Shown: positions 12,445-23,166 of the stretch, piece by piece
Position numbering within the stretch: position 1 is the stretch's first letter
Layout: every line of letters begins with the position of its first letter
Source of the DNA: Lyophyllum atratum
Lineage: Eukaryota; Basidiomycota; Agaricomycetes; Agaricales; Lyophyllaceae
Direction of reading: 5' to 3'
NCBI GenBank assembly: GCA_014905825.1
Contig: JACGCN010000034.1
Span: 496,001-560,000, forward strand
Length of the DNA stretch: 64,000 nucleotides
Program-made: the position numbers and the translations under genes
Notes under the pieces: generated by a model
The model's database searches: none
Told to the model about the DNA's origin: nothing
The model's input: the letters and a program-made list of their open reading frames with translations, nothing else

Positions 12445-13797
12445 TCTGGCGGTAAAGTAAAGAAATGAATGTTCTTCACTCAACCTCGACTCCCCGTTCA
12501 GTTTCGGACTGGTAGACTGGCAGTATAGTGCTTCACGCCAATTTAGGACACCTAAGTCAGTCACACTTGGAAGGCCGGAATGCTGCGCTGTTCATTGTCC
12601 TCGGGCGATATCATCCTGACTCGGCGCTCATCTTGCACACGGCAATCCGATCTGCTACTGATGGACTCTCATTCTCTATAGCCCTCTTCAGCGCCCGATG
12701 GTCAATATCTGTGTCTGTTTTGGCCAAACGCCTGGGCTAATAGCGCCACCTAAGATTGACGGTCGTGGCGTACGGTGCACGTACGAACAAAACTTTTTTA
12801 CACAAGTCCAAGGCCAGATTAGGGACGGCCCAGAGTTCAAAAAAAGATCCCTCCTTGCTAGCTTGTGCTCATGTTGTCTAAGTATACTTTCAGTTACAAA
12901 CCGTCAGAAGTCTGAACCTTGCGGTATCCCTCTTGCTCGCTTCCATTCCACTCCACTCTCATCATCAATCAGCGCAACACCTACCTTGACAAGCCCGCTT
13001 ACTCCGCCATGATCGCGAATGCCACACTGTCCCATTGATGTTGTCGTGTTGTTGCGTGTCTTTCCCGATGAGTCTGCCCTGAATTAAACCCGAGCCTTGT
13101 GAGCTGGAAGTGATATTGTGCCTAAACTTGAGCGAATGCCCGACTGGGTCGTCGGACGGATCATTTGCTAGAACGTGGAAGTACCGTTCTTTCACTCACC
13201 TTGACCTGGTGTCTATGTCTTTCAAGAGACACAGCGTCCATGATAGAGAGAGGGCGGAAGCAAATTAGGCAGGGACACCTCGGTCCGGGTCTCGATCGAT
13301 CGGACCTGACCTGGGGAAGGGGAGGGGAGGTGGCGGCGGCTGTACATGATCATGACAAGCTCCCGATCTGCTGATCCGCAGCGAGGAGGTCGATACCCGT
13401 GGCCACTGATCCGTCAATACATGTCGAAGCCAGCATGGTGATCGAAATATCCTCAACATTGCTCAGACCCTGAGCAACAGATGATGTTCGGTGCGAAGCG
13501 AAGGGGCCACCCTCAAATAGAAATGCATGACTGCCATCATCAAGAAATTTCCGAGCTCAGCGGATGTTACGATGGGTCCTTTTGGCTTCCTCCGGACCCG
13601 TTGACAGTTGCAAAGATTTTTCTCCTAGTTCGGCGCTGATGATCGCTTAGACCTGAATGAAAAGATGCTCGAGGATTTGATGAGAAATCACCGGAGCCTA
13701 CGAAACGTCATCTGCCACGAGCATTGGCTAAAGATGGATCAACTTTATCGTGTACGCTGAGGCAGGACAAAAGCCACGTCTCTTAACGCCTCTACAT
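12445..13797. other. Intergenic stretch, no gene recognised
   Basis: This is 1.35 kb between the end of TSR4 and the end of the first acetyltransferase (convergent). Short frames occur on both strands but none shows splice-compatible extension or a familiar motif. It may hold 3' UTRs and unrecognisable relic DNA. Confidence 0.45.
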
Positions 13798-14793
13798 TCA
13801 CGGCATCTTCATCATTATATAGACAGGAGCCTCTCCCAGCGAGCATGTAAGTGTCGTCTGGCCCTTCACTTCGAAGCCCATTCGCTTGTAGATGAGAAGC
13901 TGCACAAATGGTTCACATCAACATCACGAACATCCTAGCCACGTACATCGAGATCTGTGGAGGTCTCTAGAACCATAGACACGCCATCTGCCTTTGCCTG
14001 CCACACATGAGCCTGGAATTAACGTCACATGCGCTGGACTTACTCTTTCTTCAGCAACTTTCATCAACGCCTTCCCGACTCCCTTGCGATGATGCTCGGG
14101 GGCGACACCAAATAGCGGCAGATACCACTCGGTATCCCTAACTCCAGGTCCTATGTTTTCGATGGCCAGCCTCTCCAATAGTGGAATTACCTATGACGTT
14201 GACGTTCATGGTCACTAAATAAACGAAAGCAGCTGTACAGGCTTGTATCCACGTACATGCTCAAGCCACCATTTCATCAGGTCTTCAGGAAGCTTGGAAA
14301 GGAACTTCTTGTTCACTTCGCGTTGCTCCTCTCTGGATAAAAACATCACCATGGGCGAATCACAGGCGGAAACGCAGAAAACCCTACGTAGTATTCGAGG
14401 CTTGTCCCGGGCCGTACCATGCAGCAACGCCCACAATATCGTCCGTCTCGAAGCCAAGCGAGGCGACAAATACTTCACCGCCGATGGCAGCAGCGCGGAT
14501 GTTGGATTCAAACTTCACAGGAACGAGAGATCTATCTCCTCCAACGAGAAAATTGTTGAAACCGTCGTCTACGTGTAACGCATGAGCACGTAGACTGATA
14601 GATAGAAGATGGAAGTGCGGCAAACCTCCACCGAAAGCGGCTAATATGACATTTACGGCTTGTTTAATCTCGGCATCTACAGTATGCACGAAATAAACAA
14701 CATTGTACCATTTTCAAAGGTAGGCAAAGCCTTACGTGATGGGTTTACCAGACGCCGAACCGTGATAGGGACGTTTGGGACGTTCTTATCCAT
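13798..14793 (-). CDS. GNAT-type N-acetyltransferase, tandem copy 1
   Basis: Predicted acetyl-CoA-dependent N-acyltransferase; substrate unknown. ATG 14793 (MDKNVPNVPITVRRL) begins a short exon. An intron in phase 1 leads to DAEIKQAVNVILAAFGGG, then FLVGGDRSLVPVKFESNIRA and DIVGVAAWYGPGQ. The next exons carry REEQREVNKKF and PEDLMKWWLEHV. GNAT motif A is PEHHRKGVGKALMKVAEER, with the glycine loop for the CoA pyrophosphate intact (G-V-G). Motif B follows as LLIYKRMGFEVKGQ, and the protein ends ...YIMMKMP. About 245 residues and five or six introns. The three copies at 13.8-17.6 kb share exon layout and the ending VYxxxKxP, so they arose by tandem duplication. No signal peptide, so probably cytosolic. 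Confidence 0.82.
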
Positions 14794-15255
14794 GGAAAAC
14801 CTGAGACAAGAGGGTAAGAGAGATAGTAGCACCGCTGAGCTCCGTATAATTGTATTCCACTCACTATCCTTCATTTGTACTGCGGATGATACGGACTCAC
14901 GCGGGCGAGGATCACAGGGTACGGCAATCATGACATATGGATCAGGAACGGAGAAAGCCTGCCCCCGAAACTGCGCACCATGCGAAGAACAGTCATCTGA
15001 AGAAATGCCCCAGAGGGAACTTAGCAGGCTGAAAAATCAGAACATAAGTACTTACGACCATTGCGGAAACGAGAGATCCTGGGCCAGCTTGCTCCTGAAA
15101 ACACGCAAAGACGACCCCCGCTTCCCAATGGGTAAGACTGATACGTAGAGTGAAACTTTAAACAAGCAAGGGAGGTATCAAGTGCGCCTCTCAGAAGGCG
15201 ATATATTGACGACATCCACGCGACACATAAGAATTTGCACACGGGGGGTCTAAAT
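14794..15255. other. Spacer between acetyltransferase copies 1 and 2
   Basis: The 462 bases hold the presumed promoter of copy 1 and the 3' end of copy 2. Frames that cross it on both strands look accidental. I see no clear TATA box. Confidence 0.4.
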
Positions 15256-16271
15256 TCATGGAGTTTTTATCAACTGATAGACGGGAGACTGCCCGCGAGG
15301 CGACGTCAGCGTTACATGGCCCTTCACCACGAAGCCCATTCGCTTATAGATCAAAAGCTGTTCCGATCATCAGCATGATAAACTAGGAAGCGTAGCGAAA
15401 GTACTTGTAAACACGTACGTCTAGGTCTGTCGCGGTCTCAAGAACAATTGACACGCCGTCTGCCTTTGCCTAGCAGACAACAAGCAGTGAGCCCAAGTCA
15501 AGCACCACCATGAGCACATAGAACCTACCCTCTCCTCAGCAAATTTCATCATGGTCTTTGCGATCCCCTTCTGATGATGTTCAGGATCAACACCAAATAT
15601 GAGCAGGGACCATTGCGAGTCCTTGAATCCTCGACCTAGTGTTTCTTCCTCGAGTCGCTCCATAGTTGGAAAGAACTATTGCATCTTCAGCGAGCAGGAC
15701 CTTGAACTTGGCTTTGAGCGGGTATCACATACATGCTCGAACCACCATTTCTTCAGCTCCTCTGAACATTGAGCAAAAAACCAATCAGATCCGACTTCAC
15801 GCTGCTCCTCCCTGCAGGTAAAATGTATGAACAATAAGCCACTCTGGCACACAGAATTTTTGCATAGCAGGAGTATTATACTCACGTAGTCATAGAATCT
15901 TGTCCTGGACCGTACCATAGAGCCACACCGACAATATCTTCGGTTGCTGGGCCGATCGATGCGACGTGTAGTTCACCACCTAATGAACAGGCACGTATGT
16001 TGAATTCAAATTGGGGACGGACGAGGGACCTGTCTCCTCCAACAAGAATATCGGTAAACGGATCATCTATAACGCAGACACATAAATGACTCGGAAATGA
16101 TAGGTACTGGAAGGGACACGGACCGTCGCCGAAAGCAGCTTGGAAAATGTCTATGAGTCGCTTAACCTCATCATCTACGGACAAGGTTAACATCAGACTT
16201 ATAGAATAAGATGGACACGCACCTGAGGGGTTCTCCAGGCGTCGAACTGTGCAGGGAAGGATGCTGGCCAT
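15256..16271 (-). CDS. GNAT-type N-acetyltransferase, tandem copy 2
   Basis: Second member of the array, same predicted reaction as copy 1. ATG 16271 gives MASILPCTVRRLENPS, followed by a phase-1 intron and DDEVKRLIDIFQAAFGDG, equivalent to copy 1. Then DILVGGDRSLVRPQFEFNIR, DIVGVALWYGPGQ, REEQREVGSDWF and ELKKWWFEHV. Motif A reads PEHHQKGIAKTMMKFAEER: the first loop glycine is kept and the second is alanine, an accepted variant. The C-terminal exon has QLLIYKRMGFVVKGHVTLT and ends VYQLIKTP. All exon borders I tested use GT...AG. It appears intact, about 245 residues. Confidence 0.82.
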
Positions 16272-16629
16272 GCGAATAATTAGTGATGATCTTACCGCCG
16301 ATCGTCTGATAAATGCAGAGCGCTGAGGTCTTTGATGATTCACGATGGTAAGCCTGCGTTTTGGTTCCCACTATGAAGCTCGTTTGAGTACTGCAGGAAA
16401 TCGACTCCTAGGTGAGGTTTAGTGAGCCTCAAGTCCAAGTTTTGGCGATCATTTAAAAGCATGATGAGAAACGGAAAAACCTCGCCAAACAAATGATGAA
16501 CGTGGAAAGAGGTATGACATGAAACATGGCTTTGAGAGCGGTTCAAAAGGGTGAGCAACCCGTAGGACGAACCCTCGTTATTCAGACACTCAGACAAGGA
16601 ACAGATATTCCACAAGTAGGTGTAGAGAT
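16272..16629. other. Spacer between acetyltransferase copies 2 and 3
   Basis: The 358 bases serve as the likely promoter of copy 2 and the 3' UTR of copy 3. A minus-strand frame of 177 codons (16340-16873) spans it and overlaps copy 3 out of frame; I treat it as a shadow. Confidence 0.4.
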
Positions 16630-17626
16630 TCACGGAGTTTTCATTAGCTGATAAACAGGAGTGCTTCCAAGAGGGCAAGTAAGTGTTACCTGGCCCTTCA
16701 CCTCGAATCCTAGTCGTTGATAGATTACAAGCTGCGCGATTAATTAGCACGAGGACCAGCCTCCCATAAGCATTTTGCAACGACGTACATCTAACTCCGT
16801 TGTGGTCTCCAGAACGATTGAGACGCCGTCTGCCTTGGCCTACCAAACAGGTCGATGAGTCGGAGGACAGCACAAGTGTTGTGCATTGGACATACCCTGT
16901 CCTCGGCGACTCTCATCATGGCTTTCGCGATAACCTTGCGTTGGTGATGAGGTACGACGCCGAACAACAGCAGAGACCACTGGGTCTCCTTGATGCCTGG
17001 TCGTAGAGTTTCTTCGGCGAGCTGATCTATAGATGGCAGAAACTGTGAATATTTGGCTCAGACAGGTTTTCGGGCTGGAGTGAGTTTGAGAAATTCACGT
17101 GTTCGCGCCACCATTCCTTCAGCTCCTCGGGACATTTCGCAAAGAACTTTTTGGATCCCACCTCACGTTGCTCCTCTCTGTAGGCGAAAATCCATGAGCA
17201 AGGTCCGGTACAAAGTAATGAGGAAAGTATGATGCACGTCGACATCGAGACTTGTCCTGGACCGTACCATACCGCAGCACCGACGATGTTGTTGACCTCA
17301 GGGCCAAGCGACGCAACATGTACTTCGCCGCCTACCGAAGCGGCACGTACATTGGATTGAAATTTCGCGGGGATTAGGGATCTATCACCTCCCACTAGGA
17401 AATTGGTGATTGGATCATCTAGTTGTGAAGGAGCGTGAGCTACCCATGCCAACCTGTACCTTTGGGAACAGAACGAACCTTCGCCGAAGGCAGCGAGTAA
17501 GACGTCAACAACTCGTTTGACCTCGGCGTCTGCGGGTGAGATGAGTGTCAGATTCGGAACGTTAGGCAAATAGGCCTGCCTACCTGAAGGACTTTCCAGA
17601 CGTCGAATTGTGAGAGGAGTGGTCAT
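16630..17626 (-). CDS. GNAT-type N-acetyltransferase, tandem copy 3 (loop glycine lost)
   Basis: Third array member. ATG 17626 gives MTTPLTIRRLESPS, a phase-1 intron, then DAEVKRVVDVLLAAFGEG. It keeps FLVGGDRSLIPAKFQSNVRA, IVGAAVWYGPGQ, REEQREVGSKKFF and ELKEWWREHV. In motif A it reads PHHQRKVIAKAMMRVAEDR: the glycine present in copies 1 and 2 (HRKG, HQKG) is valine here, a one-base change (GGT to GTT). That residue normally lets the loop wrap the CoA pyrophosphate, so catalysis may be weak or changed; this is inference. The ending LVIYQRLGFEVKGQVTLT...VYQLMKTP matches the other copies. No frame break seen. Confidence 0.8.
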
Positions 17627-18102
17627 GGGCGGTACTAGGCTACAGGATGCCGCCGATGCTGACACATTGGGAGTCTCGTTTTAGTGCAGAAGATGCGATG
17701 ATGATCATAGCACGTGTGCCAGTGTATAGTTTTGGCCCAGGGTAGACAGTAGTCTCAATTTTTTCTAAAAGCCAGGCGCAGTACTGCGTTGAGAGATGTT
17801 GGGAGGTTGTACACGGAATCAAAAAGGTCCGGGGTCCGACGCGATGTCTTCCCCGATCACGACTACGATCTCTGTGCCGGGCCCGGGATAGCACCTGATA
17901 GCACCTGATAGTCCACGTACGACGGCACCAAAATGGCAGTGCGTGCCAGTGTGAAACTGCGGCACGGGCGCTCGATGCATGACGAAGACTCACGGCAACG
18001 CGGAAACGGAGTGGCCCACCTTATATATCCCGGGCACACGACCGAGCCACTTTTCTCCTTCACTACCCCCCTCGTCTCCCTCCTCCCCCTATACCGCGGA
18101 AC
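17627..18102. promoter_or_regulatory. Divergent promoter region with TATA box and 10-bp direct repeat
   Basis: The interval separates acetyltransferase copy 3 (minus) and the lipase (plus). TATATAT at 18022-18028 lies 75 bases before the lipase ATG and is followed by a C/T-rich tract, the usual core-promoter arrangement in this group. A GATAGCACCT unit occurs twice in tandem, followed by GATAG, at about 17885-17909; with GATA cores this could be a GATA-factor site, but that is only a suggestion. Confidence 0.5.
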
Positions 18103-19845
18103 ATGTCTTCTGTCCATCTCCTTGTTCTTATTCACGGCATGTGGGGAAATCCCGCCCATCTCGCGGAGCTAGACCGCGTCATCACCCAAACATACCCATC
18201 AACCTCGGACGGCGCCCAGCTTGAAGTCTTGCTCGCTGAAACGAACAGGGAGACCTCGACATACGATGGGATCGACTGGGGAGGTGAACGGGTTGCCCAA
18301 GAGGTACGGATTGTTTCTCTTCATGCAATTTCGTAGACCTGACCACGGAATCTTAAGGCGATAGACAAGGTCGCAGAACTTGAGAAGGACGGAAAGACGG
18401 TTTCCAAATTCTCTGTGACAGGCTACAGTCTCGGCGGTCTGATTGCTCGCTACGTTATTGGCATCCTCCACCAGAAGGGTTTTTTCGAGAAAGTCACACC
18501 CGTGAACTTTAATACCATTGCTACTCCCCATCTTGGCCTTCCTCGATACCCCTCCATTATGTCTGCCTTGACCTCGTCATTGGGTCCCAGGCTGCTATCG
18601 CGGACTGGCGAACAATTTTATCTCGTGGATAAATGGTCTGCTTCAGGAAGGTCGTTGATTGAGGTCATGGCCGATCCTAGTGAGCTAAAATTCTTTTGCT
18701 CTATCATTTCATGTGATTCATTGCATCCTTGAGATCGGATATTTTTTCAAGGCCTGCAGCGGTTCCAGCATATCAGGATATATGCAAACGCGTATGTCTT
18801 AATTACAACCACCAGTCCTCCAACCAAATTAACGGGGTACCATTGACAGCATCCATGATGTCACTGTCCCATACGTGACCTCCGCCATAGAAACGGAAGA
18901 CCCCTTCGCCCTTCATGAGACCAACGGGATTGAAGTGTAAGCGCCCCCAATTCCTCCTAAATACATGCCTTCTCACACTTCACGCAACAGTGAACTGGAC
19001 GAAGAGTATTCCGCAATGATCAAAAGCTACGAGGTTCCAGCCATTCCTCCGGTCCCCACACCGAAACCTATCATGTTATCACCGGAGTGGTTCCGGAACC
19101 GCAAGCCTCACCGCCCATTCCTTCCACCCGCCCTTCAGATGCGCTTCCCACTGAACATTGTACGTTTTCCTATCCTCCCGAAATCCTTCCTCTACTCATA
19201 TCGGCGAAACAGGTACTCTACTCACTATTACCCCTTCTGATACCTGTAACTATATCCCTAGTCGTCGTCCATTTCTCCCTCGCCTCCCGCTCTTCCCGCG
19301 CTCGCATCCGTCTTCTCGAAGAAGACGGATCCAAGAGTCAAAAACTCATCAACATCCTCGCCGAGCTGGAGGATGAAGTAGAGCACGCCATCGTCGATCT
19401 CGTCATCGACAACCCTGCCGACTCCCAGCCGTCGTCCTCGTCCTCCTCTTGCCGCTTCACCGGGCGCAAGGGCAGTCCCCAACCCGTTCCTAATACCCCT
19501 GTCCTCGTGGAAAAGGTCAACATGGTCGAAGAGGGCACAACCACCCCCGACTCGACAGTATCCACAACTACGCTCCAAGAGTCTACCTCATCACCCTCTT
19601 CCAGCTGCTTCACGACGCGCAAGAAGAAGGTGCCGGCGCCGGCGCGGGAGCAGCCCATCCTCTCGCCGGTCCAGGTCAAGATTGCTGGATGGCTGAACCG
19701 GCTCCCGCTCCATAAGCAGCTGGCGTATTTCCCGGACGTGCGGAATGCACATGCGATGATCGTGTGTCGGGACGTTAAGCGTTTCGAGGCGCACCGGCGT
19801 GGGGAGGGCATCGTCCGCCACTGGGCGACTTCCTTCATTCTTTAG
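18103..19845 (+). CDS. DUF676 serine lipase/esterase (Lpl1-like)
   Basis: Alpha/beta-hydrolase of the DUF676 family, which includes the yeast lipid-droplet phospholipase Lpl1 (YOR059C). ATG 18103 gives MSSVHLLVLIHGMWGNP: HGMWG is the oxyanion-hole region. After one intron comes the nucleophile elbow VTGYSLGGLIARYVIG (GxSxG, Ser in GYSLG), then FNTIATPHLGLP. Exons near 18770 and 18853 give IRIYANA and IHDVTVPYVTSAIETEDPF, the region expected to hold the acid residue. After ELDEEYSAMIKSYEVP and a Pro-rich stretch a hydrophobic segment (LYSLLPLLIPVTISLVVVHF) suggests membrane anchoring, followed by a Ser/Thr-rich linker and a final domain ending RHWATSFIL. About 470 residues with six introns. 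It appears intact. A decayed copy of its membrane-segment tail lies directly downstream. Confidence 0.85.
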
Positions 19846-19859
19846 CTCTGTTTTTGTCG

Positions 19860-20076
19860 TTTCAGCTTCGGGTATATATCAGTGTGGGTTCATATGTTTC
19901 CGCAAGGTTATCGGGTTTTGCCGTCACCTTTCTAACACTATACAGTATACTGTATACCGTCTTGGACGGCGCCAAGTCGCTCATCCTACGCTCGTATTTG
20001 TCTTGTCGAAGAAGAGGAGTTGAAGAGCCAAAAACTTGCCAAAACTCTATTAAAATTTCAAGGCAACGGACATTAA
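19860..20076 (+). pseudogene. Decayed duplicate of the lipase C-terminal segment
   Basis: Just past the lipase stop, a plus-strand frame reads SRSSYARICLVEEEELKSQK and then LAKTLLKFQ before a stop at 20074-20076. The lipase itself has SRSSRARIRLLEEDGSKSQK and then LINILAELE at about 19282-19368. The match runs over about 30 residues with the same order and no gap. Upstream of it the frame is soon lost, although a hydrophobic stretch (LTLYSILYTVL in another frame) recalls the lipase membrane segment. I read this as a truncated tandem duplicate. Confidence 0.6.
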
Positions 20077-20333
20077 CTCTCTAATATGACATTTTTGGCA
20101 TTCAGATGTGTAAGTACAATGAGCAGGACCCTATGCCTGGATAAGAAAGCAACAGTCGCGATGCACGGTTCTTTTGTATGTAGTGTGACAGCACTCACGT
20201 GAAGAGCAACGGGCGCGTTACGGTTGATACACATTGACAAAGATTAGACATCGACGTCAGTGGCTATTGTCGCGGTCGGTGAAAGGGCGTTTCGACGTCT
20301 TTGACTCCACAATCGACGGCAATGAAGGGCATC

Positions 20334-20342
20334 GATATAAAG
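20334..20342 (+). promoter_or_regulatory. TATA-like box of the coiled-coil gene
   Basis: GATATAAAG lies 155 bases upstream of the ATG at 20497, in otherwise non-coding sequence, followed by a C/A-rich leader. No competing start codon in the correct frame occurs between the two. Confidence 0.4.
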
Positions 20343-20496
20343 CCCCGCTTATGGTGGCACCTCCCAGACACTACTACACTACCCACCTCTGCCACGCACC
20401 CGCCTCGAGTTGAACCACCTCCGGCCTACCTCCACCCACGCGCCTCATCGGACATCACATATAAAAAGCTGCCCAACGGTACTGATTCTCAAACGA

Positions 20497-22675
20497 ATGG
20501 TTGCGATACGGAACGTTAGAAGTGCGGCCCGGCAACATGTCCCCTCCGCTTCCGTCAATCGGAAAAGGAAACCGCGTCATGTTGATAGTAAGTACCCTCT
20601 TCTTGATGAAGATTCCGTCCTCGGGGTACTAATATCGGAAACCCTAGATGGCCTGCTTGCGATCAGTTTTCTATATAGGATAAAAGATAAGAAGCAAGCC
20701 AGATGGCTCACCATCGACAGTCTCGAGCGCATTCGTACGCACAGATGATTTACTCCTTCCGCTGTGCAAAAATTAAGGCTTGCATCCAGTTAAAGTCTTT
20801 TATAAGAAGTACGATGACAAACATTCCCTTGGAGTGCACTTTCAACGAACCTTCAAGAATGCGCTTGAACCACTGGTGCGTGACGCATGCAGCTATCTCA
20901 AGAATCCACACTGAACGTCATGTTTACAGGAGGAGGCGGGTGTCATACGATACAAGGGCGCCGACAAGAACACGTTTCGCGTCTCCAAGGCAATGACGAC
21001 TTTGTACGTCTCCATAACTCCATTCTCAAGTACTCAACACACTGACCATCTGTGTATCCGCAGACTGACGGACGTCGCTGGAAAGATCGAGCAAATGGGC
21101 ATCACGGATGAAGTCGAGAAGCACTATGCCCACTGCGATTATCTTCGCCAGAAGATATCTAGATTCCGCCCGACTCTCAAAAGGGTACGTAGCTGTGGTC
21201 CTCTGATTGCAATCCACGCAGCCGTGCTCACGTCAACCATTGATCTCAGCTAATGGATGAGATCGACGAACTAACAGAAACGAATAGAGTTTGGGCTGAG
21301 CATGCCAAGACTTGCTCCTCAACTCCTATGCGTCCCGCCATCGCTCGGACTATCAGCATTGCCACGGATGTCAGCTTCAACGAGTCTGAGACCCTTGATT
21401 CGGACGACGAGATGTCCATGGATGAAGGACCCGTTGCAGGTCCATCCTCGGTTACAAGGTGGGTCTGTTCTAGAACTTCTGCTTGTGCAACCTTACTCAG
21501 CCCTTTCGTTAGTAACACTCATCAGCATACGTACCCACCAAGCCCGTCGAATTATGGTGAAGAGCCCGTGGCAGAATCATCCTCGGCCGCTATGTATGTC
21601 CTTCCTTAGACCAGGTGTGCTAAACTGACTGAGGCTTTCGTGCTGTATAGGGCTACTCCTCGACGTATGTCCCGATCAAACCCTGCACAAGATCCAATAG
21701 CGGGTCCGTCATCAGCTAAAATGTACGTTCTCTTCAAACCCATTGTGCTATACCTTACCACCACCCCCATGTCACTAGGACCACTCCTCCTCGACGGCCT
21801 AGCGTGCCAAACCCTGCGGCCGCGTACATGACGCCCGAATCCCTTCCCCGCCGAGGTGGAGGCGTCCGACCACTCTCAACACCTCCCATGTCCCCCTCGC
21901 GAAGCCGCACACCCTCCGTTCGCAATGATCCTTCAGTCGACAATGATTACGACGACGACCAAAATGACATGGACATCGACCATGGTCCCATTGCAGGTCC
22001 CTCAGGGTCCTCTCCGTCTGGGTCCGACGACACACTAGGAGGAACGCCAGATGAGGAGGTACGGTGTCTCATTCATCTAGATGTTCTCGCATGCTGACTC
22101 GGGTCGATCTTTAAATTCAAGTCCCTGCGTGCGAGATGTAACGAATTGCAAATGGACTTCGAGAAGGTCGCCGCGCTGGTTTACGCGCCCGAGGCTACTG
22201 CCACGTCCATACAGGAAGTGCTCGAAGCGCAGCGGGCGGCTGCGGCTGACAAGGACGAAACGATATCGTTCCTGGAGACGGTCAACACGATTCAAGAAAG
22301 CGATATAAATGCTTTGACGAACCAGGTAAGTCTGATCTCGTGCTCATCCCTTCAACCATGAAATGACAATGTTCCTAGCTGGATGCTCAATACGTCGACC
22401 ATCTCGAGGAAATGGACCATTTAAGGATGGAATCCGCGGCAGCATACCAGAAATTGAGTATCGAAAAGAAGGAGCTCGCTGATGAGGCCACGGTCGCCGA
22501 CCATCTGCTTTCTGAGGTGAGAGGGAACTACAAGACACTCCTGGATGGTGTGAGGGAACAGGCAGCGGAAGAGCAACAAAGAGCTAGAAAAAAGGTGAGC
22601 TCAAGTTATTATCGTCGAATCTGCCAGCTGACATAGCTGTTACAGAATGAATGGTTGAGCAAGATGCCAATGTAG
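20497..22675 (+). CDS. Coiled-coil protein with tandemly repeated AGPSS exons, function unknown
   Basis: I do not recognise this gene. ATG 20497 opens MVAIRNVRSAARQHVPSASV and a basic NRKRKPRH stretch. Exons to 21010 give ARWLTIDSLERIR, HPVKVFYKKYDDKHSLGVHF, FKNALEPLEEAGVIRYKGAD and KNTFRVSKAM, a compact alpha/beta region that could be a winged helix (speculative). Then a helical exon (DVAGKIEQMGITDEVEKHYA). The middle holds four related short segments, DEGPVAGPSSV, EEPVAESSSA, QDPIAGPSSA and HGPIAGPSGS. The second is exon 21543-21593, the third exon 21651-21722, and the fourth lies in the exon starting 21779, all joined in phase 2, so the array grew by exon duplication. The C-terminal third is a long coiled coil (SLRARCNELQMDFEKVAALV onward) ending at 22675. 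About 480 residues and around a dozen introns. A nuclear or cytoskeletal role is possible but unsupported. Confidence 0.68.
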
Positions 22676-23166
22676 GTGGAATGATATGGTAATATTCTAC
22701 AGGCCTATAGATTATCCCTTTTTGATACCCGTGATGGACACTCCTGACTAGCGGGAGATATCATTCGCGACTCTAAGTAATTATTGATACAGTATACTGC
22801 ACAGCTGTAAAAATATGTACCATACATTGACCATACAACAAGTTCCTCGTCCAGTATCAGACTCCGGATGGGGACCCGCATCTCATCGTCGATACCTTCG
22901 TGACTTTTCCTGCGAACATGGGAGATGACCTAAGGCCTGGACGCTATGGCAGTTATCTGGTAGACTTCCGTTGATAGACCAAGGTGAAGAGACTAGATTT
23001 CGTGCGCGGTGAATGGCTGTGCTACACGTGACGCGATCGCGGGTGCTCGTGACGTGCGATCGAAGCCTGGCGATCCCGGGGGGCAATCGCGTCTTCCTTG
23101 TCAACCACTGGCAGAACCGATGTCTCGCTTTCTCGCTCTCTCTCCTTCATCCCATCTGCAGTCCTC
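22676..23166. other. Intergenic stretch upstream of the DUF1295 gene
   Basis: The 491 bases hold the 3' flank of the coiled-coil gene and the promoter of the next gene. A cluster of CGATCGC-like palindromic words occurs around 23030-23090. No TATA box or gene is evident. Confidence 0.4.

Noticed and set aside
16340..16873. 177-codon minus-strand frame over acetyltransferase copies 2 and 3
   Set aside because: Runs out of frame through the GNAT exons and their introns; no domain.
6933..18000. Secondary-metabolite cluster (Zn2Cys6 factor near acetyltransferases)
   Set aside because: No polyketide synthase, NRPS, terpene cyclase or P450 nearby; the neighbours are housekeeping genes.
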